IMG/VR virus record: IMGVR_UViG_3300044617_000068
Span: 1-53,594 of that record
DNA: 53,594 nucleotides
From: a virus
Direction: 5' to 3' (one strand)
Below the pieces are notes generated by a model. The model was not told where the DNA came from and made no database searches. It saw only the letters and a program-made list of their open reading frames with translations. The position numbers and the translations under genes are program-made. Shown here one piece after another: positions 28,002 through 36,272 of the stretch. Each line of letters starts with the position of its first letter. Within the stretch, counting starts at the first letter, position 1.

Positions 28002-28435
28002 TTGCGTTTACCCTTGTAAAACAAATCATCTTCAGTGATGACTCTAAAGGTACAGCCTATCCTCTTGCAGTAGGCCATAGCCGCCGCCCATTTAGCGTGA
28101 TTTAATGCTACTGTAGCCCTGTCTTTTGCGCTTGCTACTTTGCTCTCTATCAGACTTTGCTTTTTAGGTTTGATCTCTACGACTTCAGCCTTTTGATTGC
28201 CCATTTTATCTTGATAGACTACAAAAAAGTCTGGGATATAAACTGTCTGCTTACCTGTGAGTGGGTTTCGATATGGTATCTGTATCGCTTCGCTGGCCCA
28301 TTGTATCACGCCATCATGATTATCGCAGAACATCATGAATGTTAATTCCCAGCCACTGCGATATTTAGGTACAGATTTACCTACATACTTTTGTTTATTT
28401 TTTACCTGATAACGACCTTGTGCAAAGTTTGCCAT
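27998..28435 (-). CDS. g4: Head-completion nuclease-fold protein, gp4-like
   Basis: A 145-residue basic protein matching the T4 gp4 (gp50/65) layout: N-terminal basic region, SGWELTFMMFCDNHDGVIQWASE, then YIPDFFVVY and VVEIKPKKQ. The pair D69 (PDF) and E87-x-K89 (EIK) forms a PD-(D/E)xK nuclease core as in TnsA/Vsr-type enzymes. gp4 acts in head completion before tail joining, probably trimming DNA at the portal. It lies between gp16-like and a 120-aa virion gene. Size and motif agree well with the family. Confidence 0.85.
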   Translation of the reverse strand: MANFAQGRYQVKNKQKYVGKSVPKYRSGWELTFMMFCDNHDGVIQWASEAIQIPYRNPLTGKQTVYIPDFFVVYQDKMGNQKAEVVEIKPKKQSLIESKVASAKDRATVALNHAKWAAAMAYCKRIGCTFRVITEDDLFYKGKRK

Positions 28436-28436
28436 A

Positions 28437-28799
28437 TCATAGAACTACATTTCTTGCTACAGGAAATACTGGTCTTGGAACAACGGCTACACCGTATAAA
28501 CTTACTTTGCTTTTAAAACTATTCATGTAGTAAGCCATAGTCTGACTTAGTTCTACATTGTTATTTGTGCCTTTGATGTTTTGAAGTAATTCTAACGCAT
28601 CGATGCCTGAATCTTGTGCTACTCTGAAAAGAAATGCTGTGAAGTTGGCTGCTGTTTTTGCGTCTGCACAAACACTAACAAAATAACTATGCACTACATC
28701 ATATTGATTGGTAGGCACTGTCATATTGATATTATAAAAATTATCAAATATCTTTACTGTTCTATCCAGTGATTCTTGTTGTGTATAAACTAATGGCAT
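28437..28799 (-). CDS. Conserved virion protein (120 aa)
   Basis: A 120-residue helical protein opening MPLVYTQQESLDRTVKIFDNFY and containing SYFVSVCADAKTAANFTAFLFRVAQ and MAYYMNSFKSKVSLYG. The same pattern occurs, from memory, in cyanophage virion proteins found next to gp4. In T4 the gene next to gp4 encodes baseplate wedge gp53, so a baseplate role is possible but not demonstrated. It starts one base after the stop of the tube-like gene. Confidence 0.75.
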   Translation of the reverse strand: MPLVYTQQESLDRTVKIFDNFYNINMTVPTNQYDVVHSYFVSVCADAKTAANFTAFLFRVAQDSGIDALELLQNIKGTNNNVELSQTMAYYMNSFKSKVSLYGVAVVPRPVFPVARNVVL

Positions 28800-28800
28800 A

Positions 28801-29988
28801 TTACTTTCTTACCTGTGTTCCTGCAGTCGGTGTGGCTTCTACTGGGTTTGGTGTTGGTGGATTTGCTATTGTAGGCGCACTTGCTGTACCTATGAAGTAA
28901 GGTGTTACTGAACGATCTGGAATATCAAACAAAATATTTCTGTTAGTACTAACCGGGCTTCCAAATCCTCTATTAGATGGGCCTAACATTTGTTTTAATT
29001 CTTGTTTAAAATTTGCTTTTACCCTATTTTTTTCAAAATTCTTAGCAATACCGCCTGCCGCAATTGCAGCCTCAGCAAATTTGCCATCTGCTAATAAACC
29101 TTTAATATAATTTCCTTGATCTAAAAGACCACCCGGTCCCAAAGTGTTATAATTTGAACCAGGTTTCTGAATAGGACTAATAGTATTATCATAAGTCGCC
29201 TGATCACCAAATTGTGTAACAATATCGCCTGGTGCTCTTCCGTCAATAGCACCTTCATTATAAACTACAGTCTCATAATCGATAGACATAGTGTTTCTCA
29301 TCACACCGCTACCTTCTTCATAGTTATATGTGTCGTGACCGAAACTTGTGATGATAGGATTAATCAAGGTATATGCTGTGAAATTGTTTTGATTGAAACC
29401 GAACACAGTTATATTTTTAAAGAAGGGTACCTTCTTTCCATTTCTTGTATTGCTTGTCTCACCTATATAACCCCAATTGTCATTGCCTTGAATGCTATCG
29501 TTATAAATGTTATTGACATCATAATCAGCATTCGTAGTACCTGGAGTAGCACTTGTTCCTGCAGGCTGGGGCGGAGATCCTCGCTTGCCTAAAAATACAG
29601 TAGGTTTAGTTGCGTCTGCGTAATAATAAGTGTAATAAGCATACCACAATTTATTAATCGTGTTGCCATTATCATCATGAAGAGTGATGCTTACAGGATC
29701 ATAACGCAACTTAGTTTGTATGATTCTTTTACGATTATATTGATTTAGTTGTACAGTATTAAAACCAAAACTAGGTAACTTAACATCTTTTACTAGTATA
29801 CTATAGTTGGTATTAACTCCTGCAGGGTATGCTTCAGGATTGATATTGAAATAGGTGTGAAATAAAAATTTATATTTAGGAGCATTCTGATAAGAATTGC
29901 TCCTAAATGTTTTTGCCGCGTGGGTGTAATCTCTGAGATAATCGTTGCCGAAAAATCCCGACAAAACATCTTGAAAGAAACCTGACAT
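28801..29988 (-). CDS. Tail-tube-like / baseplate protein (395 aa)
   Basis: A 395-residue virion protein starting MSGFFQDVLSGFFGND. The first 160 residues, with KFLFHTYFNI, VKDVKLPSFGFNTV, QYNRKRIIQTK and ITLHDDNGNTINKLWYAYYTYYY, follow the tail-tube (gp19/gp54) pattern: two LP/YN turns and a late Asp-Asp-Asn-x-Asn. The remainder (200-395) is an added low-complexity domain. Similar long proteins beside gp19 are known in cyanophages as structural proteins. It may form the tube's baseplate-proximal cap. The ribosome site sits in a 10-base palindrome AGGATATCCT (29992-30001). Confidence 0.78.
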   Translation of the reverse strand: MSGFFQDVLSGFFGNDYLRDYTHAAKTFRSNSYQNAPKYKFLFHTYFNINPEAYPAGVNTNYSILVKDVKLPSFGFNTVQLNQYNRKRIIQTKLRYDPVSITLHDDNGNTINKLWYAYYTYYYADATKPTVFLGKRGSPPQPAGTSATPGTTNADYDVNNIYNDSIQGNDNWGYIGETSNTRNGKKVPFFKNITVFGFNQNNFTAYTLINPIITSFGHDTYNYEEGSGVMRNTMSIDYETVVYNEGAIDGRAPGDIVTQFGDQATYDNTISPIQKPGSNYNTLGPGGLLDQGNYIKGLLADGKFAEAAIAAGGIAKNFEKNRVKANFKQELKQMLGPSNRGFGSPVSTNRNILFDIPDRSVTPYFIGTASAPTIANPPTPNPVEATPTAGTQVRK

Positions 29989-30003
29989 ATCAGGATATCC
30001 TAA

Positions 30004-30654
30004 TTATTGGTTTGTTCCGCCGTTACCAGTAGCAATACCTCTACCATTATCTGCTGCAATTCTGCCGATATCAGCACCGACACCGGAATCAATTGGTGTT
30101 TGTATTGCATTATCGTAAGCAATAGCCAATGCAATAGTTACGGCTTCTGATGTTCCGTAGTTCAATGTATTGTAGTTTGCTGACTTGAGGAAGCAACCAT
30201 ATAGTTCCCATTTTTCTAGTACTTGTGGAACGAATTCACCGTTACCACCATCAAGAATTTCGATGTTAGTCTGGAACTTATAGTCTTGGCCGCTAGCGGC
30301 TGATGCCTGTTGCACAAAATCTAATTGCTTCTGCAATTGCTGACCAACTGCTCTTGCTACTGAACCTGAAGCATCATCACGAACGTTGACGTTGATATCT
30401 GCCCATGTGTGCTTACCTGCAAGTTTAATAGTTGAGTTATAAACTTGTAATGGAATTTCAGCGAAACTTAAGTTTGGACGACCAACGTCTACAACCTGTT
30501 TAGTTAGGCTTAGACCACCTGCCGCGTCAACACCAAAGTTTAAGAAATTAACTCTGAAACGAAATTGTAGTTTAGGCATTAACAAGCCCTGATTGCCACC
30601 GGCATTATCAGATGCTACTGTCATGTTAAACAATGATTGTGAGGCTGTTGCCAT
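30004..30654 (-). CDS. g19: Tail tube protein gp19
   Basis: A 216-residue tail-tube subunit that polymerises inside the sheath. Segments typical of marine gp19 are MPKLQFRFRVNFLNFGV, TKQVVDVGRPNLSF, VYNSTIKLAGKHTW, LQKQLDFVQQASAASGQDYKF and ELYGCFLKSANYNTLNYGTSE. The C-terminal 30 residues are a Gly-rich tail. A late box (30678) and GTAGGAGA ribosome site are strong, consistent with high expression. It lies between gp18 and the tube-like gene, as in other T4-like phages. Confidence 0.93.
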   Translation of the reverse strand: MATASQSLFNMTVASDNAGGNQGLLMPKLQFRFRVNFLNFGVDAAGGLSLTKQVVDVGRPNLSFAEIPLQVYNSTIKLAGKHTWADINVNVRDDASGSVARAVGQQLQKQLDFVQQASAASGQDYKFQTNIEILDGGNGEFVPQVLEKWELYGCFLKSANYNTLNYGTSEAVTIALAIAYDNAIQTPIDSGVGADIGRIAADNGRGIATGNGGTNQ

Positions 30655-30677
30655 TTGTAAATTCTCCTACTGTATAG

Positions 30678-30684
30678 TATTTAT
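30678..30684 (-). promoter_or_regulatory. Late promoter box TGATAAATACT for gp19
   Basis: Minus-strand GATAAATAC lies 23 bases before the gp19 ATG at 30654. It gives gp19 its own promoter, separate from gp18. Confidence 0.7.
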
Positions 30685-30691
30685 CATGTTT

Positions 30692-30713
30692 GAGAGCCCC
30701 TTACGAGGCTCTC
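30692..30713 (-). terminator. Hairpin between gp18 and gp19
   Basis: A 7-bp stem GAGAGCC/GGCTCTC closes an 8-base loop 12 bases past the gp18 stop. On the minus strand it is followed by AAACATG, not a T run, so a processing or stability element is as likely as a terminator. Confidence 0.45.
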
Positions 30714-30724
30714 AATATTTTCTA

Positions 30725-33700
30725 TTACGCTCCTGACAACTCACCTGTGTTCAAGATACGAACTGGAATATAGATGAATTCAGCAGCCTTGACAGGCTCA
30801 ACTGCGACATCGATCCACAATTCGTTGCGATCTATTCTAGCAGGAGTGTTGTTACTCTCATCACAGACTACCAAGTAGTCATAGATGCCTCTCTTAGCAA
30901 CAAGATCGATCATTAATGTTTCGACAACACCAGCGATCTGCTGACGAGTCAATGCATCATTTGGTTCGAACACGAATGGTCTTGCCGCTATAGTCAATTG
31001 ACGACGGATGTAAGCAACAAGTCTTGCGACGTTTGTACGATCCAATGCGCTCTGACTATTGAATGATGTCTTGTTACCATAGTTCAACAAGCCGTTACCA
31101 GTGAAGAACACTAATGGGTTGATGAAGTTGATATAAAGAACATCACGGATACCAATGCGTGTCTTAATGACTTGGAACTCACCAGTATCACGGTTTATGT
31201 AACCGATATTCAATGCGTTGTCGATGATACCACGACGAGTACCTGCTGCCGCTAACCAAGGATAAGCGACTGTATCGTTACGCAAGAATGTACGCAACAT
31301 CATATGTGATGCTGGAACTGCTACTTCATTACCGCTCAAGTCTAATGCGATACCACTTGGATAGAACAAGCCAAGATAAGTGTTGCGAGTTACACAACCA
31401 TCTTCACCTGTGCTTGTTGCACCTGCGGCATTAGTTGCCCATGCTTGAATTGCTGTTGCATCTTCTGGTAGACCCATTGGAGTATCACCTAAGATGTAAC
31501 CTGTCTCGCCACGATCAGCATTCAATACGACCATGTTTGGCTGACATTCTGGATAGTTAGGTGTTGCCATCAAGTTGAAGAAGTTATCTTCATCACGGAT
31601 TGACAAGTTAGTATCGATCACAGAACGTAATGATGCTACGACCATTGCTCTCTGAGCCTTGCGGCCCATGTAAGGAGCACCGTTTGATTGCAATCCGCTT
31701 GCTGATACCCATGTACTACGAATAGTTGGTAGTGTGTCTCCTGGGAAACTCAATGCATTGAAGTAATTGTTTCTCCACTGCTTGACATTGTAACCACTGC
31801 GACGAGTATTGAACAACAACATACCTACTGGATAGTTGTTAGCATTTGGTGCATCTAAGTCTAGATTGTTGCTTGTCAACAAACTCTTGATTGTTGGGAT
31901 AGGATCATTAGCAGGGTTGATTGTGTTCTGATCGCTTGACCAGCGAGCATCAGCAAACAATACGCCTGAACCTGAAACTTGATCTGTCTTATCGATCAAT
32001 ACCCACTCATCTTCACCGTCTACCATCTGCCAGCGACTGATTAGAGGATAATTCTCTAAGTCACTAGTGTCGATCCATATATCACCGTAAACAAGTGCTG
32101 TGCCATCTGACTGAGTAGTTGGCATGCTTGCGCTTACGATTGGACCATTAGGATCAGTTGTGTTTGAACCGCTTGGTAGTGGGAAACCGTTGCTGTTATA
32201 ATTTACATTCTTATAACCTCTCCAGCCGTTTGTAGTGTTTACCATGATATCTACTTCGTCAGTTACGCTGTAGAACCAGTTTGTGTTATTTGCTGGAAGT
32301 TCAGTTGGTGCACCTTCGTTAGCAGTATAATCAAATGCTACCCAGTTACTCAATACGATATCGTAGTTGAATACTGGATATTGACAATCGCTGTCGAGTG
32401 TGACTTTTGTTACGCCACCACTTGAAACGGCTGCAACTACTAGGATAAGATCATTCGCGCCGTTAACGCCACCTAATGATCCACCTGCTATTGTTATAGT
32501 ATCACCTACAGCATAACTTGAACCGGCTGCTGTGATTGCGCTAACTAGATAACCGTAACCTATAGAACTTACAGTAAACTGTGCGCCTGTACCACTACCT
32601 GATGTTGAAGTCGGTGCAACACCTGTGAATAGAGTAGTGTTGATATCACCTGTCTTGCAACCATCAGTCACATTAGCAATGAAACCTGCTTCTGAGAACA
32701 ATCCTTGTGACAAACCTGTTACAGTATTATAATCATTCATCATGATTGCTCCACCCAATGTATGAGTGATCTGTATTGAACCGTCTGTTGCTACGCTTGC
32801 TGTAGTATAAGGAATACCTGCAGCTTGCCATGCCTGCACGAAATCTTCAGCAGTAGTATTATCTGCTAATGTCATTGTATAAGGACCTGACCAAGCAGTG
32901 CTGTTCGGTGTTGTCACATTGACTACACCAGAATATGGACCTGAATCAAAATTAGGTGCTGTGTTTGTGCCAGTCACTACTGTTGGACCAGTCGCTACAC
33001 GCTTCCAGAAATAGACAGGACCATCTTTATATTCACTATAATAATAGTACTGACCGTATACTGTTCCTGCAGGGATAGCCTGACCACCAGTTGGGTCAAG
33101 TGCCGCGATTGCAGTAGCATCGTCTGTGGCTAGTGAAACTACCTTAGTGTTCCAAGCACTTGCAACTGCATCATATTCTTTCATTGATGGAGTGAAGCCG
33201 TTGCCTGAACTGCCCATCTTCAACCATACTGAACCAGTTGGATGAGGTTGTGATTGACCAGCGCCCCAAAGTGGCATCTGGGCTGAAGTACCGTATGATA
33301 CGCGAACACTGTTATATGTACCTGGGGCGATACCGATATCGCTCAATACAGTGCCTGTGCCTGCGCCAAAGACTATTGATTGGTTGAAGTGACCTGTTAC
33401 TGATAGTACCAAACGACCACTTGCTCCGTTAGCAACAACGCCTTGCCATTCTAGATTATTAATCTCCGTTGCAACACCTGCTACTGTGTTTGAACCTAAA
33501 CCAGGAACAGTTATAGTTGCTGATACTATTGATACAGGAGAACTACCTACTAAAGTCAATGTGAATGTATCACCTGCATTCAATGTAGGATTGCTGTTTG
33601 TACCCTGTACAGCAGAAACGCTAGCCTGCCATGCATCTGAACCAATCTCTACCCAAGTATTGTTTGCATTCTTATAGAAATAAGTGCTACCTGCGCTAGG

Positions 33701-34285
33701 AATTAGATTTGGTTGAATAGCGACTACTGCATAATCGCCTATAGAACCAATGAAGCCTGCTGGAACACCAGCAACTAGATTATCTGAATCTGTGATTACG
33801 ATTGGCAACTTATTAGTGAACACTTCTGTAGTTGCATTCCACTCATAGATACCCCAAGTTGATGATGTTGTATCTAACCAGTAAGCGCCGTCTTCTGGCT
33901 CACCTGCTGGGCGACCTGTCTGACCTACTAAACTTGCTAAGTCGATGTCTGCTCTCAAGCAGTATACGCGGTTAGTGACACCCAATGCTGAGTATGCAGC
34001 CAACAAACCGTATTCGTTCAATTCATAACCTTGAATTGGAGTACCGTCTGTAGTCTCATAGAAGAATGGTGTACCATATAGTGTTACAAGATCACGCTGA
34101 CTTGTTACTTGGAATAACTTGCCAGCATTAGCGGCAGTTGTACCCTGCGCAATGCCTGTACCATTTGGATTTGCTTTGTCCTCTGCTGTCGCAAAGACAA
34201 CTAGCGGAACTGATGCTGTTGGGGCTGGAAGATATTGACTTTGGTCAATGATTGTAACTTCTACGCCTGGTGATGTAAGTGCCAT
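30725..34285 (-). CDS. g18: Tail sheath protein gp18, enlarged
   Basis: An 1186-residue contractile-sheath subunit; T4 gp18 is 659 residues. The N-terminus MALTSPGVEVTIIDQSQY and the C-terminal core (about 880-1186: MGRKAQRAMVVASLRSVI, RRQLTIAARPFVFEPND, WIDVAVEPVKAAEFIYI) are typical. The middle contains extra beta-rich domains, including Gly/Thr-rich repeats near 225-330 and 560-640, which would protrude from the sheath surface. The leader carries a small hairpin AGGGT/ACCCT (34314-34327) and an AGGAA ribosome site; no exact late box was found, only CTAAATA at 34341-34347. Confidence 0.95.
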   Translation of the reverse strand: MALTSPGVEVTIIDQSQYLPAPTASVPLVVFATAEDKANPNGTGIAQGTTAANAGKLFQVTSQRDLVTLYGTPFFYETTDGTPIQGYELNEYGLLAAYSALGVTNRVYCLRADIDLASLVGQTGRPAGEPEDGAYWLDTTSSTWGIYEWNATTEVFTNKLPIVITDSDNLVAGVPAGFIGSIGDYAVVAIQPNLIPSAGSTYFYKNANNTWVEIGSDAWQASVSAVQGTNSNPTLNAGDTFTLTLVGSSPVSIVSATITVPGLGSNTVAGVATEINNLEWQGVVANGASGRLVLSVTGHFNQSIVFGAGTGTVLSDIGIAPGTYNSVRVSYGTSAQMPLWGAGQSQPHPTGSVWLKMGSSGNGFTPSMKEYDAVASAWNTKVVSLATDDATAIAALDPTGGQAIPAGTVYGQYYYYSEYKDGPVYFWKRVATGPTVVTGTNTAPNFDSGPYSGVVNVTTPNSTAWSGPYTMTLADNTTAEDFVQAWQAAGIPYTTASVATDGSIQITHTLGGAIMMNDYNTVTGLSQGLFSEAGFIANVTDGCKTGDINTTLFTGVAPTSTSGSGTGAQFTVSSIGYGYLVSAITAAGSSYAVGDTITIAGGSLGGVNGANDLILVVAAVSSGGVTKVTLDSDCQYPVFNYDIVLSNWVAFDYTANEGAPTELPANNTNWFYSVTDEVDIMVNTTNGWRGYKNVNYNSNGFPLPSGSNTTDPNGPIVSASMPTTQSDGTALVYGDIWIDTSDLENYPLISRWQMVDGEDEWVLIDKTDQVSGSGVLFADARWSSDQNTINPANDPIPTIKSLLTSNNLDLDAPNANNYPVGMLLFNTRRSGYNVKQWRNNYFNALSFPGDTLPTIRSTWVSASGLQSNGAPYMGRKAQRAMVVASLRSVIDTNLSIRDEDNFFNLMATPNYPECQPNMVVLNADRGETGYILGDTPMGLPEDATAIQAWATNAAGATSTGEDGCVTRNTYLGLFYPSGIALDLSGNEVAVPASHMMLRTFLRNDTVAYPWLAAAGTRRGIIDNALNIGYINRDTGEFQVIKTRIGIRDVLYINFINPLVFFTGNGLLNYGNKTSFNSQSALDRTNVARLVAYIRRQLTIAARPFVFEPNDALTRQQIAGVVETLMIDLVAKRGIYDYLVVCDESNNTPARIDRNELWIDVAVEPVKAAEFIYIPVRILNTGELSGA

Positions 34286-34377
34286 TTTATTGTTTCCTAT
34301 ATGTTATATTTTGAGGGTAACAACCCTGAATGCTTAATATTATTTAGTTGAGTTTACAAAAAACACTGGGTTATCAA

Positions 34378-34389
34378 ACCTTCGAAGGT
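34378..34389. promoter_or_regulatory. 12-base palindrome between divergent genes
   Basis: ACCTTCGAAGGT is a perfect palindrome in the 123-base gap between gp18 (minus) and the HNH-like gene (plus). Its position suggests an operator or a symmetric processing site, but nothing proves this. Confidence 0.4.
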
Positions 34390-34396
34390 AAAATCA

Positions 34397-34403
34397 TTAA
34401 ATA
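34397..34403 (+). promoter_or_regulatory. Variant late box TTAAATA at start codon
   Basis: Plus-strand TTAAATA ends five bases before the ATG at 34409, with no ribosome site between. It differs by one base from the exact box. Confidence 0.35.
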
Positions 34404-34408
34404 ACTAT

Positions 34409-34762
34409 ATGGCCAACATCAGACCCATATGTAAAGAGTGTAACAAGAACTACCGTGCTGTGAATTATATCCGTGACGGTGTTACGCATTACCGTAGCAT
34501 ATGTGATGATTGCGGCAAGAAGAAACCTAAGGCTAAATCTAAAAGAACATTATGGGAAAAGGCAGGTTATAAGAAAAAACCTGTATGTGACATATGCGGA
34601 TTTAGGTCACTATATCCAAGTCAAATGACCGTGTTCCATATAGACGGAGACCTCAGAAATACTAACTTTAGCAATCTAAGGTCTATATGTCTTAACTGTG
34701 TCGAGGTCGTCAAACGCAAAGAGGTGACTTGGAAGCGCGGTGATTTACAAGTTGATTATTGA
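34409..34762 (+). CDS. Zinc-binding HNH-like protein (117 aa)
   Basis: A 117-residue basic protein with three Cys pairs: CKECNK (10-13 region), CDDCGK and CDICGF, and a final CLNC. The segment FHIDGDLRNTNFSNLRSICLNC follows the HNH pattern (His, Asp, Asn, then NLxxxCxxC) of phage endonucleases such as T4 endonuclease VII or homing HNH enzymes. A zinc ribbon precedes it. It could be a resolvase-type nuclease or a DNA-binding protein; catalysis is not certain because the first HNH histidine is within FHID. Its 3' end overlaps gp1 by 18 bases in the convergent direction. Confidence 0.7.
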   Translation: MANIRPICKECNKNYRAVNYIRDGVTHYRSICDDCGKKKPKAKSKRTLWEKAGYKKKPVCDICGFRSLYPSQMTVFHIDGDLRNTNFSNLRSICLNCVEVVKRKEVTWKRGDLQVDY

Positions 34763-35377
34763 ATCAATTTTCTTATGTAGATCATCGATAGTACCATCAT
34801 TGATGATGTGATGGTCATATTCAAGTCCCACGCTACTATATTCGCTAGCATGGACATTATAGGACTGAAGTGTTTTCATCGCTTCCTCATACCCGGCAGT
34901 ATAATACCCTTTAGAAAACGCAATCGCGGCATCATGCCAAGGTGGATTTTCTCCCCTATGTACTCTGATAGTTACTCCGCCCATTCTTTTGATAGACTTC
35001 AATTCATTAGGGAATCTGCAATCGCTGATGACGATATCATCTCTTGCTGTTCGTAATTGGTTCTCAATACTAGCGATCCAGATGTCATCATGGAATGCCC
35101 TGCGTCCTACCTCAGTGCCCCATTGCTGTAACACCCATCTTGGGGTCAAGTGTTTGATCTCTAATCTTTCTGCCCACCAAGGATCTATGGTATCTCGCCA
35201 CTCACGGCTATATTTTGTTGTACCTTCTAATAGATCACGATCCCAATTAAAAATGCTTGCTACCGCATCTTTTAATGGGCCAGCAAAACTAGTTCGCTTG
35301 AAGCCCTTGAATGTGATCAGATAATCTGCGATTGTATCTTTACCGCTACCTATGAATCCTGCAACTCCAACAATCAT
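34745..35377 (-). CDS. g1: Deoxynucleoside monophosphate kinase, gp1-like
   Basis: A 210-residue P-loop kinase that phosphorylates dNMPs, as T4 gp1 does for dGMP, dTMP and hydroxymethyl-dCMP. Walker A is GFIGSGKDT (7-15), followed by TSFAGPLKDAVASIFNWDR and the family segment TPRWVLQQWGTEVGRRAFHDDIW. The DCRFPNE motif (near 119-125) fits the lid/acceptor region. It has its own sigma-70-type promoter (35405-35432), AAGGA ribosome site, and two ACTAGT palindromes flanking the -10. The 3' ends of gp1 and the HNH-like gene overlap. Confidence 0.9.
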   Translation of the reverse strand: MIVGVAGFIGSGKDTIADYLITFKGFKRTSFAGPLKDAVASIFNWDRDLLEGTTKYSREWRDTIDPWWAERLEIKHLTPRWVLQQWGTEVGRRAFHDDIWIASIENQLRTARDDIVISDCRFPNELKSIKRMGGVTIRVHRGENPPWHDAAIAFSKGYYTAGYEEAMKTLQSYNVHASEYSSVGLEYDHHIINDGTIDDLHKKIDSIINL

Positions 35378-35398
35378 ATATTGGTCCTTATCTCATGA

Positions 35399-35432
35399 AC
35401 TAGTATTATAACACTAGTGTAGAGAAAAGCAA
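35399..35432 (-). promoter_or_regulatory. Sigma-70-type promoter for gp1, flanked by ACTAGT
   Basis: Minus-strand TTGCTT (35427-35432), 16-base spacer and exact TATAAT (35405-35410). ACTAGT palindromes sit at 35399-35404 and 35413-35418, either side of the -10, and could be a repressor site. Confidence 0.65.
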
Positions 35433-35450
35433 ATATGCAGTTTGACCGAA

Positions 35451-36236
35451 TTAGCCCTGAATCCAAGTTAATGGTTGACTGTAATCGACATAACGCTTGA
35501 GTTCATCGATCAGTCTTTCTTGCTCGGCTTTACCTTCTGATTTCATAGCCCCACCATTCAGACTAGTGCCGCCACTTGGTCCTGCGATACTAGCATACTT
35601 CTCACGGGCTTCGCCTATGATTATCTTTACTGTGGCAAGAATGAAATCTGTGATCCATATACCTATACCCGGATCTTGTAATAATTCAGTCTCGGGTCTA
35701 GTCATGTCTGCCCAAATCAATACACGCTCACCTGTTCCCTTGAAATCACGGACCACGCGCAATACCTTTGTGACAGGATTAAATGTATAAGTGACATATC
35801 CACCGAACATACGAGCAGCCAACTCAACATAGCCTGCATAGAAATCATATGTAGCCATGCCGCCTGTATAGTTGTAGTTCAACAAGTATGTGTTAAGGAT
35901 AGCACTGCTGAATGGATCAAAACTTGTACTGCTTGGTCCTGTCTCAAGACCTACTGTTCTACGAAAGATAGCACGGACATTGACGAATTCACTAGGTAAA
36001 GTATATGTATCAACATTCTTGATGATGGTCATCAAGGTGTAAGTTTCCTGAGTTGAATTCTGAGCCTTCTGACGATATACTTTGATAGCATAATCGTATG
36101 CGGCTTCATAATGCTGTGGATCTAATTCTAGGTCGATGATGTCACCGCCTAGGCGCAAACGGACATTATTGAATAATGCTTCTTTTAACTCTTGTAAGTT
36201 TGCGTTTGTTGGTGTTGATAGTGGATCTGCAGCCAT
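35451..36236 (-). CDS. g13: Neck protein gp13-like
   Basis: A 261-residue protein matching T4 gp13 (309 aa), which with gp14 closes the filled head. The opening NLQELKEALFNNVRLRLGGDIIDLELDPQHYEAAYDYAIKVY parallels [37 protein letters not shown] of gp13, and GERVLIWADMTRPETELLQD plus the C-terminal QERLIDELKRYVDYSQPLTWIQG fit the family's end. The late box at 36259 lies in a 9-bp inverted repeat. Unlike T4, it is on the opposite strand from gp14 and gp15. Confidence 0.8.
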   Translation of the reverse strand: MAADPLSTPTNANLQELKEALFNNVRLRLGGDIIDLELDPQHYEAAYDYAIKVYRQKAQNSTQETYTLMTIIKNVDTYTLPSEFVNVRAIFRRTVGLETGPSSTSFDPFSSAILNTYLLNYNYTGGMATYDFYAGYVELAARMFGGYVTYTFNPVTKVLRVVRDFKGTGERVLIWADMTRPETELLQDPGIGIWITDFILATVKIIIGEAREKYASIAGPSGGTSLNGGAMKSEGKAEQERLIDELKRYVDYSQPLTWIQG

Positions 36237-36240
36237 TTTA

Positions 36241-36272
36241 TATTCCGATTAATATCAGTATTTATCGGAATA
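36241..36272. promoter_or_regulatory. Inverted repeat bracketing gp13 late promoter
   Basis: TATTCCGAT (36241-36249) and ATCGGAATA (36264-36272) form a perfect 9-bp inverted repeat with a 14-base loop. The box GATAAATAC (36259-36265) lies at the edge of the loop. Confidence 0.6.
36259..36265 (-). promoter_or_regulatory. Late promoter box CGATAAATACT for gp13
   Basis: Minus-strand GATAAATAC lies 22 bases before the ATG at 36236, overlapping one arm of the inverted repeat described separately. Confidence 0.65.

Noticed and set aside
30725-34285. Intein or group I intron explaining the long gp18
   Set aside because: The extra sequence reads as ordinary beta domains, with no Cys/Ser...HN splice junctions and no frame interruption.
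34409-34762. Free-standing homing endonuclease inserted beside gp18
   Set aside because: The HNH pattern is incomplete, no intron or split gene is nearby, and from memory the protein is a regular member of aquatic T4-like genomes.
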